Assembly (NCBI RefSeq): GCF_900176205.1
Contig: NZ_LT859959.1
Span: forward strand, 1,798,001 to 1,862,000
DNA: 64,000 bases
Reading direction: 5' to 3'
Origin: Bradyrhizobium sp. ORS 285
GTDB lineage: Bacteria > Pseudomonadota > Alphaproteobacteria > Rhizobiales > Xanthobacteraceae
The notes under the pieces: model-generated
The model's database searches: none
Told to the model about the DNA's origin: nothing
What the model saw: only the letters and a program-made list of their open reading frames with translations
Shown here: positions 43,801 to 52,406 of the stretch, one piece after another
Layout: each line of letters opens with the position of its first letter
Position numbering within the stretch: position 1 is the stretch's first letter
Position numbers and translations under genes: made by a program

Positions 43801-44227
43801 TGAGGGCTGGCACGACACCGGCGACATCGTCACCATCGACGAACAGGGCTTCATCACGATCAAGGGACGCGCCAAGCGCTTCGCTAAGATCGCCGGCGAG
43901 ATGGTCTCGCTCACGGTGGTCGAGCAGATCGCCGCAACCTTGTGGCCGCAGGCGGCCTCGGTCGCGGTGTCGATCCCGGACCAGCGCAAGGGTGAGCGCA
44001 TCGTTCTGATCACCACGCAGAAGGATGCCGAGCGCGCCGCCATGCAGCGCCAGGCCAAGGCGCAAGGCGCGCCGGAGCTTGCGGTGCCGGCTGTCGTGAT
44101 GGTCGTGGACAAGATCCCGCTGCTCGGCTCCGGCAAGACCGACTATGTCGGTGCGAAGACGCTGGCCGAGGAAGCTGCCAAGGAGGCTGCTTCGGAGCGC
44201 GATGCGGAGGAGAAAGAAGTCGCGTGA
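40802..44227 (+). CDS. aas: LplT-PlsC-acyl-ACP synthetase fusion (Aas type)
   Basis: The 1141-residue protein joins three units of lysophospholipid salvage. Residues 1-415 form an MFS-like transporter resembling LplT. About 425-625 is a PlsC acyltransferase with NHVSLID (His456, Asp461) and EGRITVSG. About 640-1130 is an AMP-forming acyl ligase with FTSGSEGTPKG (Thr793-Gly802) and GYGVTETAPV. It should flip lysophospholipid inwards, activate a fatty acid on acyl carrier protein and reacylate the lipid. In enteric bacteria LplT and Aas are separate neighbours. The start is the ATG at 40802; the frame is open farther upstream. The stop overlaps the hydrolase start. Confidence 0.93.
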   Translation: MIKQLMSSRRFAPLFWAQFSSALNDNVLKNALVIMLLYGAVTSHGDALVTVAGAVFIFPFFILSGLGGELADRYVKGVVARRLKFAEIFAAGFAALGFFLHSVPLLFVALGMFGIIAALFGPVKYAMLPDQLTVGELATGNALVEGATFMAILIGTIAGGQLVSGSSHMGWVALAVIGLAVISWASASRIPHTAPSAPDLCITANPWSSTSHLLKSLYAAPRLWDGMVIVSWFWLVGAVVLSLLPALVKDVVGGTEGVVTLCLAIFAVGIAIGSLFAASLSHVRPNLALVPLGAIIMGVLGLDLSWAIATTDTAKGLTPLGFIGSWAGARMLIDFALFAFGGGLFVVPAFAAVQAWSESNERARVIAAGNVLQAAFMVVGSLGVALLQAAGVSIAWIFFGLALASFGAVWFVLNKWGREGVRDFGAMLFRALFRTEVRGLENLPPVGTRMLIAPNHVSLIDGPLLHAVLPIDATFAVDTGISKAWWAKVFLKLVSHITIDPTKPLGARDLIKLVASQEPVVIFPEGRITVSGSLMKVYDGTAMIADKADAVVVPVRIEGAQRSHLSYLKDGQIKRSWFPKVTVTILPPVKLTIDAALKGKTRRNAAGAALQDVMIDAMVKNAMLDRTLFEALAHAHRDHDTGKVMIEDPLGTKLTYRKLLLGAQVLSRKLEHGTMVGENIGVLLPNSAGVAVVFMALQSIGRVPAMLNFSAGPVNVLAAMKAAQVTTVLTSRGFIEKGKLDKLIAAIEGQARLVYLEDVKASVGAVDKIKGILDGSKPRVPRNADHPAVILFTSGSEGTPKGVVLSHRNILANAAQALARVDANANGLVFNVLPVFHSFGLTGGMMMPMLAGIPIYMYPSPLHYRIVPELIYQTGATILFGTDTFLTGYARSAHAYDFRTLRLVIAGAEPVKDRTRQIYMERYGIRVLEGYGVTETAPVLAMNTPMANRVGTVGRLSPLMEYRLDKVPGIEEGGRLSVRGPNVMLGYVRAENPGVLEALPEGWHDTGDIVTIDEQGFITIKGRAKRFAKIAGEMVSLTVVEQIAATLWPQAASVAVSIPDQRKGERIVLITTQKDAERAAMQRQAKAQGAPELAVPAVVMVVDKIPLLGSGKTDYVGAKTLAEEAAKEAASERDAEEKEVA

Positions 44228-44964
44228 TGGCATCGCTGCGCCGACGTCGCCACCAGAATGGCCCCCGCCACGCGGGGGTCGTGCTGCTGCATGGCATCGC
44301 CGGTCGCTCATTGATGCTGCGCCCGCTGGAAAAGCGGCTGCAACGCGCGGGCTTCGCCACGCTGAACCTCGACTATGAGAGCCGCAAGAAGCCGCTGGAG
44401 CGTCTGGCAGAGGACATCCATCCGGCCATCACGGATTTTGCCGCTGCGATCGATGGCCCGATCCATTTCGTGACCCATTCGATGGGCGGGTTGCTGGCGC
44501 GGGTCACCATCGGCCGTCACCGTCCTCCGCGGCTTGGCCGCGTCGTCATGCTGGGCACGCCCAATGGCGGCAGCGAAGTTGCCGATCGGCTGCAGAACGT
44601 CGCGCTCTACCGCGCCTATTTCGGGCCGGCCGGTCTGCAGCTGGTGACGAAGAACAACGTCGCGCTCGCCTCGCTCCCGCCGGCCGATTACGAAATCGGG
44701 GTGATCGCCGGAAACCGTTTCCTCGATCCGATCGCCGGCTTGTTCCTGCTGCCATGGCCCAATGACGGCCGCGTCTCGGTCGAGAGCTGCAAGTTCGCCG
44801 AGATGACGGACTACACGGTGATCAAGGCCTCGCATATGGGCCTCTTGGTGCATCCGACGTCGTTCCGGCAGACCGTCGCGTTCCTGCGCGACGGCCAGTT
44901 CGAGCCGGCGAGTCCGCTGCTGCGCGGCGTCATTGCCGAGATCGGCCGCCGCGCGGCCTCCTGA
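44227..44964 (+). CDS. Alpha/beta hydrolase, lipase-like
   Basis: The 245-residue protein has the oxyanion region VVLLHGIAG, nucleophile elbow THSMGG (Ser in HSMGG) and a probable catalytic His in KASHMGLLVHP. It resembles the small cytoplasmic esterase/lipase family that includes triacylglycerol lipase-like proteins. The ATG at 44227 overlaps the Aas stop by one base (TGATG), so translation is coupled. A role in releasing or removing acyl groups next to Aas-driven lipid repair is a fair inference. No signal peptide is seen. Confidence 0.85.
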   Translation: MASLRRRRHQNGPRHAGVVLLHGIAGRSLMLRPLEKRLQRAGFATLNLDYESRKKPLERLAEDIHPAITDFAAAIDGPIHFVTHSMGGLLARVTIGRHRPPRLGRVVMLGTPNGGSEVADRLQNVALYRAYFGPAGLQLVTKNNVALASLPPADYEIGVIAGNRFLDPIAGLFLLPWPNDGRVSVESCKFAEMTDYTVIKASHMGLLVHPTSFRQTVAFLRDGQFEPASPLLRGVIAEIGRRAAS

Positions 44965-45036
44965 CGCAAGTTTTCCTTGCTCCTCGCGGCTATCCCGCCA
45001 CAATCCGGCATTCGACAGCAAGCGACAGGCAAGGCA

Positions 45037-45816
45037 ATGACCGACGACAGCGTGATTCTCGACAAGCGCGGGCAGGCCCTCTGGATCACCATCAACCGCC
45101 CGGAGAAGCGCAACGCGCTCAATGGCGACGTCATCGCGGGCATCTCGCGCGGCTACCGCCAGGCGCATGACGATCCGGAGGTGCGCGTCATCGTGCTGAC
45201 GGGAGCGGGGGACAAGGCCTTCTGCGCCGGCGCCGATTTGCAGAACTCGGGCGCTGCCTTTGCCATGGATTTCTCGCGGCCCAATGTCGACTACGCGGAT
45301 CTGCTGAGACTCTCGCAGAACGCCACCAAGCCCGCGATCGCGCGTGTCGGCGGCGTCTGCATGGCCGGCGGCATGGGACTGTTGTGCATGACCGACATGG
45401 CGGTCGCAGCCGATCACGTCGCCTTTGGCCTGCCGGAGGTGAAGGTCGGCGTGTTCCCGATGCAGGTGCTGAGCCTGCTGCAGACCATCGCGCCGCCCAG
45501 GCTTGTCAACGAATGGGCGCTGACGGGCGAGCCGTTCGATGCCAAGGCCGCGCAAGCCGCCGGTCTGCTCAATCACGTCGTTCCCGCCGCCGAACTCGAT
45601 GCCAAGATCGACTGGCTGATCGGGCGCATCGTCGACAAATCCCCGACCGCGATCCGCCGCGGCAAATACGCGATGCGCGCGATCGCCTCGATGTCGTTCG
45701 ACGAGTCGATCGCCTATCTCGAAAGCCAGATCGCGCTGCTCGCGATGACCGAAGACGCCAAGGAAGGGCTGAAGGCGTTTGCGGAGAAGCGTAAACCGGT
45801 CTGGCCGGGGAAGTAG
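45037..45816 (+). CDS. Enoyl-CoA hydratase/isomerase family protein
   Basis: The 259-residue protein is of crotonase type: ITINRPEKRNALN, AGDKAFCAGADLQN with the oxyanion-hole backbone and RVGGVCMAGGMGLLCMTDMAVA in the second oxyanion segment. The Glu residues used by true hydratases cannot be confirmed without alignment. It likely acts on an acyl-CoA in fatty acid turnover, in line with the upstream lipid genes, but the gap of 72 bases leaves co-transcription open. The start is the ATG at 45037 behind AGGCAAGG. Confidence 0.88.
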   Translation: MTDDSVILDKRGQALWITINRPEKRNALNGDVIAGISRGYRQAHDDPEVRVIVLTGAGDKAFCAGADLQNSGAAFAMDFSRPNVDYADLLRLSQNATKPAIARVGGVCMAGGMGLLCMTDMAVAADHVAFGLPEVKVGVFPMQVLSLLQTIAPPRLVNEWALTGEPFDAKAAQAAGLLNHVVPAAELDAKIDWLIGRIVDKSPTAIRRGKYAMRAIASMSFDESIAYLESQIALLAMTEDAKEGLKAFAEKRKPVWPGK

Positions 45817-45837
45817 CTCGCTCGCTGCAATGAGTTT

Positions 45838-46288
45838 CAAGACGTGCATCCGCGATCTCGCGGCGCCTTGCGCCCGAGTTGTTGTTCCGACATCGGCCCT
45901 CGAAGGAAGAGGGCGCAGGGAAGGCCGGGAGCTCGCCGCCCCCATGGCCCGCCTGCAGGAAGAAAAGCAGGCGGCAGTCACCACAGGTTTGGCCGCAACT
46001 TCCGGCCTTCCCTGCACGACGGGCTTACGGCTTATACGTGATCTCCCTGGTGCGCCGGGCTTTCTGGCCACCATCCCCATGCGAAGCAAAGCTTCGCCGT
46101 GAGTTGACATCAGCGTCGGGATGTCAGGACCACACGATTTCGCCGTCCGCCGCGCCACCAGTCGTCTTGCGCAAACGCGCCTGATGCCGCGACGGCCATC
46201 GCATCAACGGCCCAACGCTCGTGACGATCGCGAGGCGCCCCTCTCGTGGGCCGTGACGCCGGGAAATGTGCATCTGATTTGCCCGACG
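45838..46288. repeat. Palindromic repeat block, no gene
   Basis: This 450-base stretch holds only repeat-like sequence. An outer inverted repeat has GCAGGGAAGGCCGG (45915-45928) with CCGGCCTTCCCTGC (46002-46015), and a nested one has CCGCCTGC (45949-45956) with GCAGGCGG (45967-45974). From memory, similar blocks are dispersed in Bradyrhizobium intergenic regions. It ends in CTGATTTGCCCGACG, related to the repeats at 17674 and 17828, where the IS pair begins. Confidence 0.65.
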
Positions 46289-47975
46289 AGGCTGGGCAAG
46301 AATCTCGGGCGTTTTGCGTGGCGGGATGTACGATTCGGCTTATGACGAATCGCCCGTTCAAGAGCGGTGAGAGCCGCGAGCAAGCCAGCCTGTTTCCACC
46401 GCGGATCGAGGATTACGTATCTGCGGACAATCCGGTTCGTGCGATCGATGGCTATGTCGATGCGCTCGACCTTGCCAAGCTTGGATTTCGGCACGCCGAC
46501 CGGCGCGCGGCGGGAGCGGGACAGCCGCCATACGCCCCGTCCGATCTGCTGAAGCTGTACCTGTATGGCTATATCAACCAGATCCGGTCATCACGCCGGC
46601 TGGAGCGTGAAGCCTGCCGCAATCTGGAACTGATCTGGCTGCTGAAGTCTCTCAAGCCCGGCTACCGGACGATCGCCAATTTCCGCAAGGAGAACTGGGC
46701 GGCCCTGAAGGCCGCGAACCGCAGTTTCGTGCTGCTGCTTCGCGAACTCGATCTGATCGGCGGGACCCTGGTCGCGGTCGACGGGGCGCTATTCCACGGC
46801 AATGCCAGCAAGGACAGCATCTTCACGCGCGGGAAGCTCGCCAAACAGATCGCCAAGCTCGATGAGGAGATCGAGGCGTACGGCAAGTCCCTCGACACCA
46901 ACGATGCAGCAGAAGCCAAGCGGCCCGACAACGGCAAGGATGGCAATGGCGGCGGCGATGTCGGGGACAGGATCAAGGAACTGATGGCGCGGCGTGAGCG
47001 CGCTCAGTCCGATCTGGAGAACCTTGACAAAAACGACAAGGGACAGGTGTCGAAGACCGACCCCGATGCGCGGCTGCTGAGCAAGGGCGATCAGACGATT
47101 GCAGGCTACAACGTCCAGAGCGTCGTTGACGACAAGAACAAGCTGATCGTCGCCAGCGAGGTCGTCAATCGCAGCGATGTCCGACACCTGCATATGATGG
47201 CGATAGCGGCCAAGGAGAACCTGGAGGTCTCGTCGCTGCAGATATTGGCCGATGTCGGCTACTACAACAGCGAGGATATCAAGGCTTGCGAGGATGATGG
47301 CATCACCGCCTATGTCCCGCTGCATCACGGCAATGGCAAGAAGCACACGCGCTTCACGCGAGCTGACTTCACCTACGATTCCGCAACCGACACCTACCGG
47401 TGTCCCGCAGGCCAGGCGCTGCATCCCACGAAGAAGCTCTGGAAGAATACGAGCGGCAGAATGGAACGCCGTTACCTGGGCTCAGTGCCGACCTGCAGCG
47501 TCTGCCCCCTCAAGGCGTCTTGCCTCTCCGCGAAGGCCAAAAGCCGCAACGTCTCTCGGTGGGAGCACGAGGAGGTGCTGGATCGTCACCGCCAGAGAAT
47601 GGCGAGCGAACAGGCTGGCCAGCTGATGCGTCGCCGCTCAGCCCTCGTCGAACATCCGTTCGGCACACTCAAGTGCCGCGCCGGGTATCAGCATTTCCTC
47701 GTCCGCAGCTTCGACAAGGTTCGCGGGGAATGGAGCCTCATGGCGCTCTCTTACAACTTTAGCCGCGTCCTCAACATTCTCGGCCTGAACGACTTCCTCG
47801 CCCGCATCACCGCGTGGGCTATTGCAGCTCAACACGCCGCCTCTGCCGAGGCCAACGCCGCACGAGAGGCGATTCCGCTTGCCTTGATACGAAACTGGAC
47901 GATGATACGGCTATGGCTCGAAGTCGCACCGCGCCGAGCCCTCCTAGCCTCCTAATTTGGATTCTTGCCCAGCCT
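46289..47975 (+). mobile_element. IS1182-type insertion sequence, copy 1
   Basis: This 1687-base element is bounded by inverted repeats AGGCTGGGCAAGAATC (46289-46304) and its complement (ending at 47975). It carries one transposase gene. Direct repeats CGACG flank it at 46284-46288 and 47976-47980. It lies head to tail with copy 2, five bases apart, and is inserted at the end of the palindromic repeat block. Confidence 0.92.
46342..47955 (+). CDS. IS1182 family transposase, copy 1
   Basis: The 537-residue transposase has the N-terminal DUF772-type region (YAPSDLLKLYLYGYINQIRS), a DDE-type catalytic region starting with LVAVDGALFHGNASKD, and a zinc-binding-like C-terminal segment (TCSVCPLKASC). 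The frame is intact. It starts at the ATG at 46342, 54 bases inside the left end. It differs from copy 2 by two amino acids that I could see (Gln to Arg in EQAGQLMRRRS, Ile to Ser in AWAIAAQ). Confidence 0.93.
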   Translation: MTNRPFKSGESREQASLFPPRIEDYVSADNPVRAIDGYVDALDLAKLGFRHADRRAAGAGQPPYAPSDLLKLYLYGYINQIRSSRRLEREACRNLELIWLLKSLKPGYRTIANFRKENWAALKAANRSFVLLLRELDLIGGTLVAVDGALFHGNASKDSIFTRGKLAKQIAKLDEEIEAYGKSLDTNDAAEAKRPDNGKDGNGGGDVGDRIKELMARRERAQSDLENLDKNDKGQVSKTDPDARLLSKGDQTIAGYNVQSVVDDKNKLIVASEVVNRSDVRHLHMMAIAAKENLEVSSLQILADVGYYNSEDIKACEDDGITAYVPLHHGNGKKHTRFTRADFTYDSATDTYRCPAGQALHPTKKLWKNTSGRMERRYLGSVPTCSVCPLKASCLSAKAKSRNVSRWEHEEVLDRHRQRMASEQAGQLMRRRSALVEHPFGTLKCRAGYQHFLVRSFDKVRGEWSLMALSYNFSRVLNILGLNDFLARITAWAIAAQHAASAEANAAREAIPLALIRNWTMIRLWLEVAPRRALLAS

Positions 47976-47980
47976 CGACG

Positions 47981-49667
47981 AGGCTGGGCAAGAATCTCGG
48001 GCGTTTTGCGTGGCGGGATGTACGATTCGGCTTATGACGAATCGCCCGTTCAAGAGCGGTGAGAGCCGCGAGCAAGCCAGCCTGTTTCCACCGCGGATCG
48101 AGGATTACGTATCTGCGGACAATCCGGTTCGTGCGATCGATGGCTATGTCGATGCGCTCGACCTTGCCAAGCTTGGATTTCGGCACGCCGACCGGCGCGC
48201 GGCGGGAGCGGGACAGCCGCCATACGCCCCGTCCGATCTGCTGAAGCTGTACCTGTATGGCTATATCAACCAGATCCGGTCATCACGCCGGCTGGAGCGT
48301 GAAGCCTGCCGCAATCTGGAACTGATCTGGCTGCTGAAGTCTCTCAAGCCCGGCTACCGGACGATCGCCAATTTCCGCAAGGAGAACTGGGCGGCCCTGA
48401 AGGCCGCGAACCGCAGTTTCGTGCTGCTGCTTCGCGAACTCGATCTGATCGGCGGGACCCTGGTCGCGGTCGACGGGGCGCTATTCCACGGCAATGCCAG
48501 CAAGGACAGCATCTTCACGCGCGGGAAGCTCGCCAAACAGATCGCCAAGCTCGATGAGGAGATCGAGGCGTACGGCAAGTCCCTCGACACCAACGATGCA
48601 GCAGAAGCCAAGCGGCCCGACAACGGCAAGGATGGCAATGGCGGCGGCGATGTCGGGGACAGGATCAAGGAACTGATGGCGCGGCGTGAGCGCGCCCAGT
48701 CCGATCTGGAGAACCTTGACAAAAACGACAAGGGACAGGTGTCGAAGACCGACCCCGATGCGCGGCTGCTGAGCAAGGGCGATCAGACGATTGCAGGCTA
48801 CAACGTCCAGAGCGTCGTTGACGACAAGAACAAGCTGATCGTCGCCAGCGAGGTCGTCAATCGCAGCGATGTCCGACACCTGCATATGATGGCGATAGCG
48901 GCCAAGGAGAACCTGGAGGTCTCGTCGCTGCAGATATTGGCCGATGTCGGCTACTACAACAGCGAGGATATCAAGGCTTGCGAGGATGATGGCATCACCG
49001 CCTATGTCCCGCTGCATCACGGCAATGGCAAGAAGCACACGCGCTTCACGCGAGCTGACTTCACCTACGATTCCGCAACCGACACCTACCGGTGTCCCGC
49101 AGGCCAGGCGCTGCATCCCACGAAGAAGCTCTGGAAGAATACGAGCGGCAGAATGGAACGCCGTTACCTGGGCTCAGTGCCGACCTGCAGCGTCTGCCCC
49201 CTCAAGGCGTCTTGCCTCTCCGCGAAGGCCAAAAGCCGCAACGTCTCTCGGTGGGAGCACGAGGAGGTGCTGGATCGTCACCGCCAGAGAATGGCGAGCG
49301 AACAGGCTGGCCGGCTGATGCGTCGCCGCTCAGCCCTCGTCGAACATCCGTTCGGCACACTCAAGTGCCGCGCCGGGTATCAGCATTTCCTCGTCCGCAG
49401 CTTCGACAAGGTTCGCGGGGAATGGAGCCTCATGGCGCTCTCTTACAACTTTAGCCGCGTCCTCAACATTCTCGGCCTGAACGACTTCCTCGCCCGCATC
49501 ACCGCGTGGGCTAGTGCAGCTCAACACGCCGCCTCTGCCGAGGCCAATGCCGCACGAGAGGCGATTCCGCTTGCCTTGATACGAAACTGGACGATGATAC
49601 GGCTATGGCTCGAAGTCGCACCGCGCCGAGCCCTCCTAGCCTCCTAATTTGGATTCTTGCCCAGCCT
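47981..49667 (+). mobile_element. IS1182-type insertion sequence, copy 2
   Basis: The second copy is also 1687 bases, with inverted repeats at 47981-47996 and ending at 49667, and only about four base differences from copy 1 seen by eye. It is flanked by CGACG on the left and CGTCG on the right (49668-49672), the reverse complement and not a direct repeat. Confidence 0.92.
48034..49647 (+). CDS. IS1182 family transposase, copy 2
   Basis: The 537-residue transposase is nearly identical to copy 1 with the same domains and intact frame. I saw base differences at the codons for EQAGRLMRRRS and AWASAAQ, a silent C in GCGCCCAG (48690s), and GCCAATGCC in place of GCCAACGCC. The near-identity means that both copies are recent or kept alike by recombination. 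Confidence 0.93.
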   Translation: MTNRPFKSGESREQASLFPPRIEDYVSADNPVRAIDGYVDALDLAKLGFRHADRRAAGAGQPPYAPSDLLKLYLYGYINQIRSSRRLEREACRNLELIWLLKSLKPGYRTIANFRKENWAALKAANRSFVLLLRELDLIGGTLVAVDGALFHGNASKDSIFTRGKLAKQIAKLDEEIEAYGKSLDTNDAAEAKRPDNGKDGNGGGDVGDRIKELMARRERAQSDLENLDKNDKGQVSKTDPDARLLSKGDQTIAGYNVQSVVDDKNKLIVASEVVNRSDVRHLHMMAIAAKENLEVSSLQILADVGYYNSEDIKACEDDGITAYVPLHHGNGKKHTRFTRADFTYDSATDTYRCPAGQALHPTKKLWKNTSGRMERRYLGSVPTCSVCPLKASCLSAKAKSRNVSRWEHEEVLDRHRQRMASEQAGRLMRRRSALVEHPFGTLKCRAGYQHFLVRSFDKVRGEWSLMALSYNFSRVLNILGLNDFLARITAWASAAQHAASAEANAAREAIPLALIRNWTMIRLWLEVAPRRALLAS

Positions 49668-49736
49668 CGTCGGCGCAACAGACCCAAGGGTGCGACATAG
49701 TAACCCGACGGGCAAATAACCTGCGAGAGGGCCGTA

Positions 49737-50957
49737 TCAGGATTCCGAGCGAGGCCGCATCGGCTGCAGCTGATTATACATCAGGCTGCGCCACAGCCAT
49801 TCGACCGGGCCGAACTGAAACAGCTTCAGCCAGCCCCAGCTGGCGATCGCCTGGAGCACATAGACGATGATGCCGATGCCGAGGGCCAGCGAGACGCTGA
49901 GCCGGCCGAACAGACCGAGACCATAGCCGTAGAACACGAGGCCGAAAATGACGGACTGCATGAGGTAGTTGGTGAAGGCCATTCGCCCGATCGGAGCCGC
50001 CCAGCCGAGCAGGCGGATGCCCCGGGGGGTGCTCGCAGCCGAGACGACCAGCGCCCCATAGGCTAGCGCTAGACTGACCGTGGCAAGCGATGAGCCGGCG
50101 TCGATTGTCACGGCGAAGGCGGCCAGCGCCGTCAGCAGCAACATGGTGCGGTGACCGGAAGCCTCGCGCACAATGCCAGAGCGCCAGACCATGAAACCAG
50201 CGAGAAATAGCCCGAGCGTGCGCGGGAAGATCCACAGATGCAACGGCGCGATCGCGCCAATCTCGGATAGTCGAAACGCGAGGATCTGGAGGAAGCTGCC
50301 GTTGGCGTAGACGCGATTGGCATCGGCCACATGCTGCATCATCCAGGCCGGGCTCGGCAGCGGTACCACGGAGGTCAGGCCCCCGGTGAAATACACGCCG
50401 AGCAGCGCGAGGCTGCTCGCGATGACCACCCAATTCGGGGCGAACAGGAACGGCAGCACGATTAGTCCGGCGAGCGCATATTCAGTGAGGATATCGCCAT
50501 TCCATAACAGCGTGAGGTGCAGCAGGCCAATCGCGAGCAGGACGAGTAACCGCCGGAGCAGAAGGGGGATACGGCGGTGCGCAACGATCCTGTCGAACTG
50601 CATCGCCAGCCCGATGCCGAACAGCAGCGAGAACAGCGCAAACGCCTTCATGGAGACGGCCCGCGCGAGTATGTCCTCGACGGCCCTATTGAACGGCGTA
50701 TCGCTCATGACGGCCCACATGAGCCTGGTCATGTCGGGCGAGGAGGAGCCGGTGAAGAAAGTCGTGCCCGCCTCACGGGATCTCGACGCCGGCAGAAACT
50801 GGCCGAAGATCGAGATGCGGAATTCGAACACCACGTTGATCGCCATGACGCCGAACAAAGCGATGCCGCGCAGGATGTCGAGGCTGATGAGGCGGTCCGT
50901 AGCAGGGGCAGTGAGCGGCGGACTCTGCGTAGAGTCTCTGTCAAGAGGAGCTGTCAA
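49737..50957 (-). CDS. DUF418-domain membrane protein
   Basis: The 406-residue protein begins with DRLISLDILRGIALFGVMAINV, the hallmark of DUF418/YeiB proteins, and has about ten membrane segments with the C-terminal DUF418 domain (about 240-395: GRMAFTNYLMQSVIFGLVFYG). The function of the family is unknown; the fold is akin to membrane acyltransferases. The start is a TTG at 50957 behind AGAGG. It sits between the IS pair and a divergent acetyltransferase gene. The last 120 codons look intact, so the nearby insertion did not damage it. Confidence 0.87.
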   Translation of the reverse strand: MTAPLDRDSTQSPPLTAPATDRLISLDILRGIALFGVMAINVVFEFRISIFGQFLPASRSREAGTTFFTGSSSPDMTRLMWAVMSDTPFNRAVEDILARAVSMKAFALFSLLFGIGLAMQFDRIVAHRRIPLLLRRLLVLLAIGLLHLTLLWNGDILTEYALAGLIVLPFLFAPNWVVIASSLALLGVYFTGGLTSVVPLPSPAWMMQHVADANRVYANGSFLQILAFRLSEIGAIAPLHLWIFPRTLGLFLAGFMVWRSGIVREASGHRTMLLLTALAAFAVTIDAGSSLATVSLALAYGALVVSAASTPRGIRLLGWAAPIGRMAFTNYLMQSVIFGLVFYGYGLGLFGRLSVSLALGIGIIVYVLQAIASWGWLKLFQFGPVEWLWRSLMYNQLQPMRPRSES

Positions 50958-51085
50958 CTCGACCTCTATGGGACGGACGCATTACCGGCAAAGTGGTAGG
51001 GTCTGGTGGGTGAAGCAGTGGAGGCGGCGTCAGTCAAGGCATCGTTGCTGATGCGCTGCTGCCTTCAAGGCATTAGGATGGAGAC

Positions 51086-51955
51086 ATGACGTTGTCCGCC
51101 TTCGATGCAACAGACGGCCTCACCATCAGGCCAATGCGACCAGACGAAATTGCGCTCACCCTAGACTGGGCCGCGGCCGAAGGCTGGAATCCCGGTCTGT
51201 CCGACGCCGCCTGCTTTGCGGCGGTCGATCCGCAGGGCTTCCTCGTCGCCGAGCTCAAGGGCGAGCCGGTGGCGACCGTGTCCTGCGTGAATTACGACGA
51301 TCGCTTTGCCTTTCTCGGCTTCTACATCGTGCGTCCTGACATGCGCGGGCACGGCTACGGTCTGCGGCTCTGGCAGGCTGCGATGGCGCATGCGGGATCG
51401 CGGGTGGTTGGGCTCGACGGCGTGGTCGCGCAGCAGGACAATTATCGCAAGTCCGGGTTCAGCTACGCCTATGCCAACATCCGCTTTGGCGGCCGGCCCG
51501 CGGTGCTGCGGGCCTCGGCCGGAGCCGATCTCGGCGCGCTGGCGGACGTGCCGATTTCGCTGATCGAAGCATCGGATGCGACCGTGTTTCCGGCGGCGCG
51601 ACGCGCGTTCCTGCAGACCTGGATCGGCACGCCCCAGCATGTCGGCCGAGCTCTGCGAAGGGACGGTGAGTTGGTGGCTTGGGGCGTGATCCGTCCCTGT
51701 CGCACCGGCTACAAGATCGGCCCGCTGGTGGCGGATCGCCGCGCCGATGCCGAGGTCATTGTCGCGGCGCTATGCGGTGCGATCGGCGATGGCGAGATTT
51801 TCCTCGACGTGCCCGCGATCAATCCGGAGGCGGTCGCGCTCGCCGAGGGTCTTGGGCTCAAGCCGCTGTTCGAGACGGCGCGCATGTACACCGGGCCGAT
51901 TCCGCCGCTGCGGCTCGAACGGGTGTTCGGCGTCACGAGCTTCGAGCTCGGCTAG
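51086..51955 (+). CDS. GNAT acetyltransferase with C-terminal acetyltransferase-like domain
   Basis: The 289-residue protein has an N-terminal GNAT domain (about 12-140: FYIVRPDMRGHGYGLRLWQ is the CoA loop) and a C-terminal GNAT-related domain (about 150-285) like that of YitH-type proteins (PALI-type FLDVPAINPEAVALAEGLGL). Such two-domain proteins are widespread and their acceptors are unknown. It begins within 130 bases of the divergent DUF418 gene and its stop is one base from the convergent VOC gene. Confidence 0.85.
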   Translation: MTLSAFDATDGLTIRPMRPDEIALTLDWAAAEGWNPGLSDAACFAAVDPQGFLVAELKGEPVATVSCVNYDDRFAFLGFYIVRPDMRGHGYGLRLWQAAMAHAGSRVVGLDGVVAQQDNYRKSGFSYAYANIRFGGRPAVLRASAGADLGALADVPISLIEASDATVFPAARRAFLQTWIGTPQHVGRALRRDGELVAWGVIRPCRTGYKIGPLVADRRADAEVIVAALCGAIGDGEIFLDVPAINPEAVALAEGLGLKPLFETARMYTGPIPPLRLERVFGVTSFELG

Positions 51956-51956
51956 C

Positions 51957-52319
51957 TCAGCGCCGAAGCGGCCGCGCGAAGCTCAGCTCGTGGCCATCGG
52001 GGTCGGTGAGGTGGAAATAGCGCTCGCCCCATTCGGCATCGCGCGGCGTGGTCGAGGGCGAGAAGCCGGCGGCCAGCGCCTTGGCATAGACCGCGTCCAC
52101 GTCCGAGACATGGAAGATGATCCGACCCCACCAGCTCCATTGTTTGTCCTCGGGGGTGGCGATGAGGTTGAGAAAGCCAGCGCCGACGCGGAAGGTCGTG
52201 AACGGCGACTCCGCGCCGCCATAGGGAATATCGTCGAAGCCGAGCGCGCGATAGAAGGCGACCGCGCGGGCCATGTCGTGGGTGGCAATGGTGATCGCGC
52301 TGATGCTCTCGATGGTCAT
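51957..52319 (-). CDS. VOC (glyoxalase/dioxygenase fold) protein
   Basis: The 120-residue protein is a single VOC domain with the two beta-alpha-beta-beta-beta units (SISAITIATHDMARAVAFYR and RIIFHVSDVDAVYAKALAAG, ending YFHLTDPDGHELSFA). The His and Glu in these motifs could bind a metal. Substrate and reaction are not evident; resistance to small molecules and isomerase activity are common in the family. Confidence 0.88.
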   Translation of the reverse strand: MTIESISAITIATHDMARAVAFYRALGFDDIPYGGAESPFTTFRVGAGFLNLIATPEDKQWSWWGRIIFHVSDVDAVYAKALAAGFSPSTTPRDAEWGERYFHLTDPDGHELSFARPLRR

Positions 52320-52406
52320 GGAGGCGCTCCGGACCGGACTGCAAGTCGCGGAACAGAGAAGCGCATCTGACCGTGGCGGCGCAAGGGCGGCATGGCGGCG
52401 TACAGT

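Noticed and set aside
40043..44311. 1422-codon minus-strand frame
   Set aside because: It mirrors the Aas-type fusion gene codon for codon and has the skewed composition of a shadow frame. Only the first part, beyond 40440, is not explained by this, and it has no recognised product.
45779..46184. Several short frames in the gap before the IS pair
   Set aside because: They lie in a palindromic repeat block, so they are chance frames.
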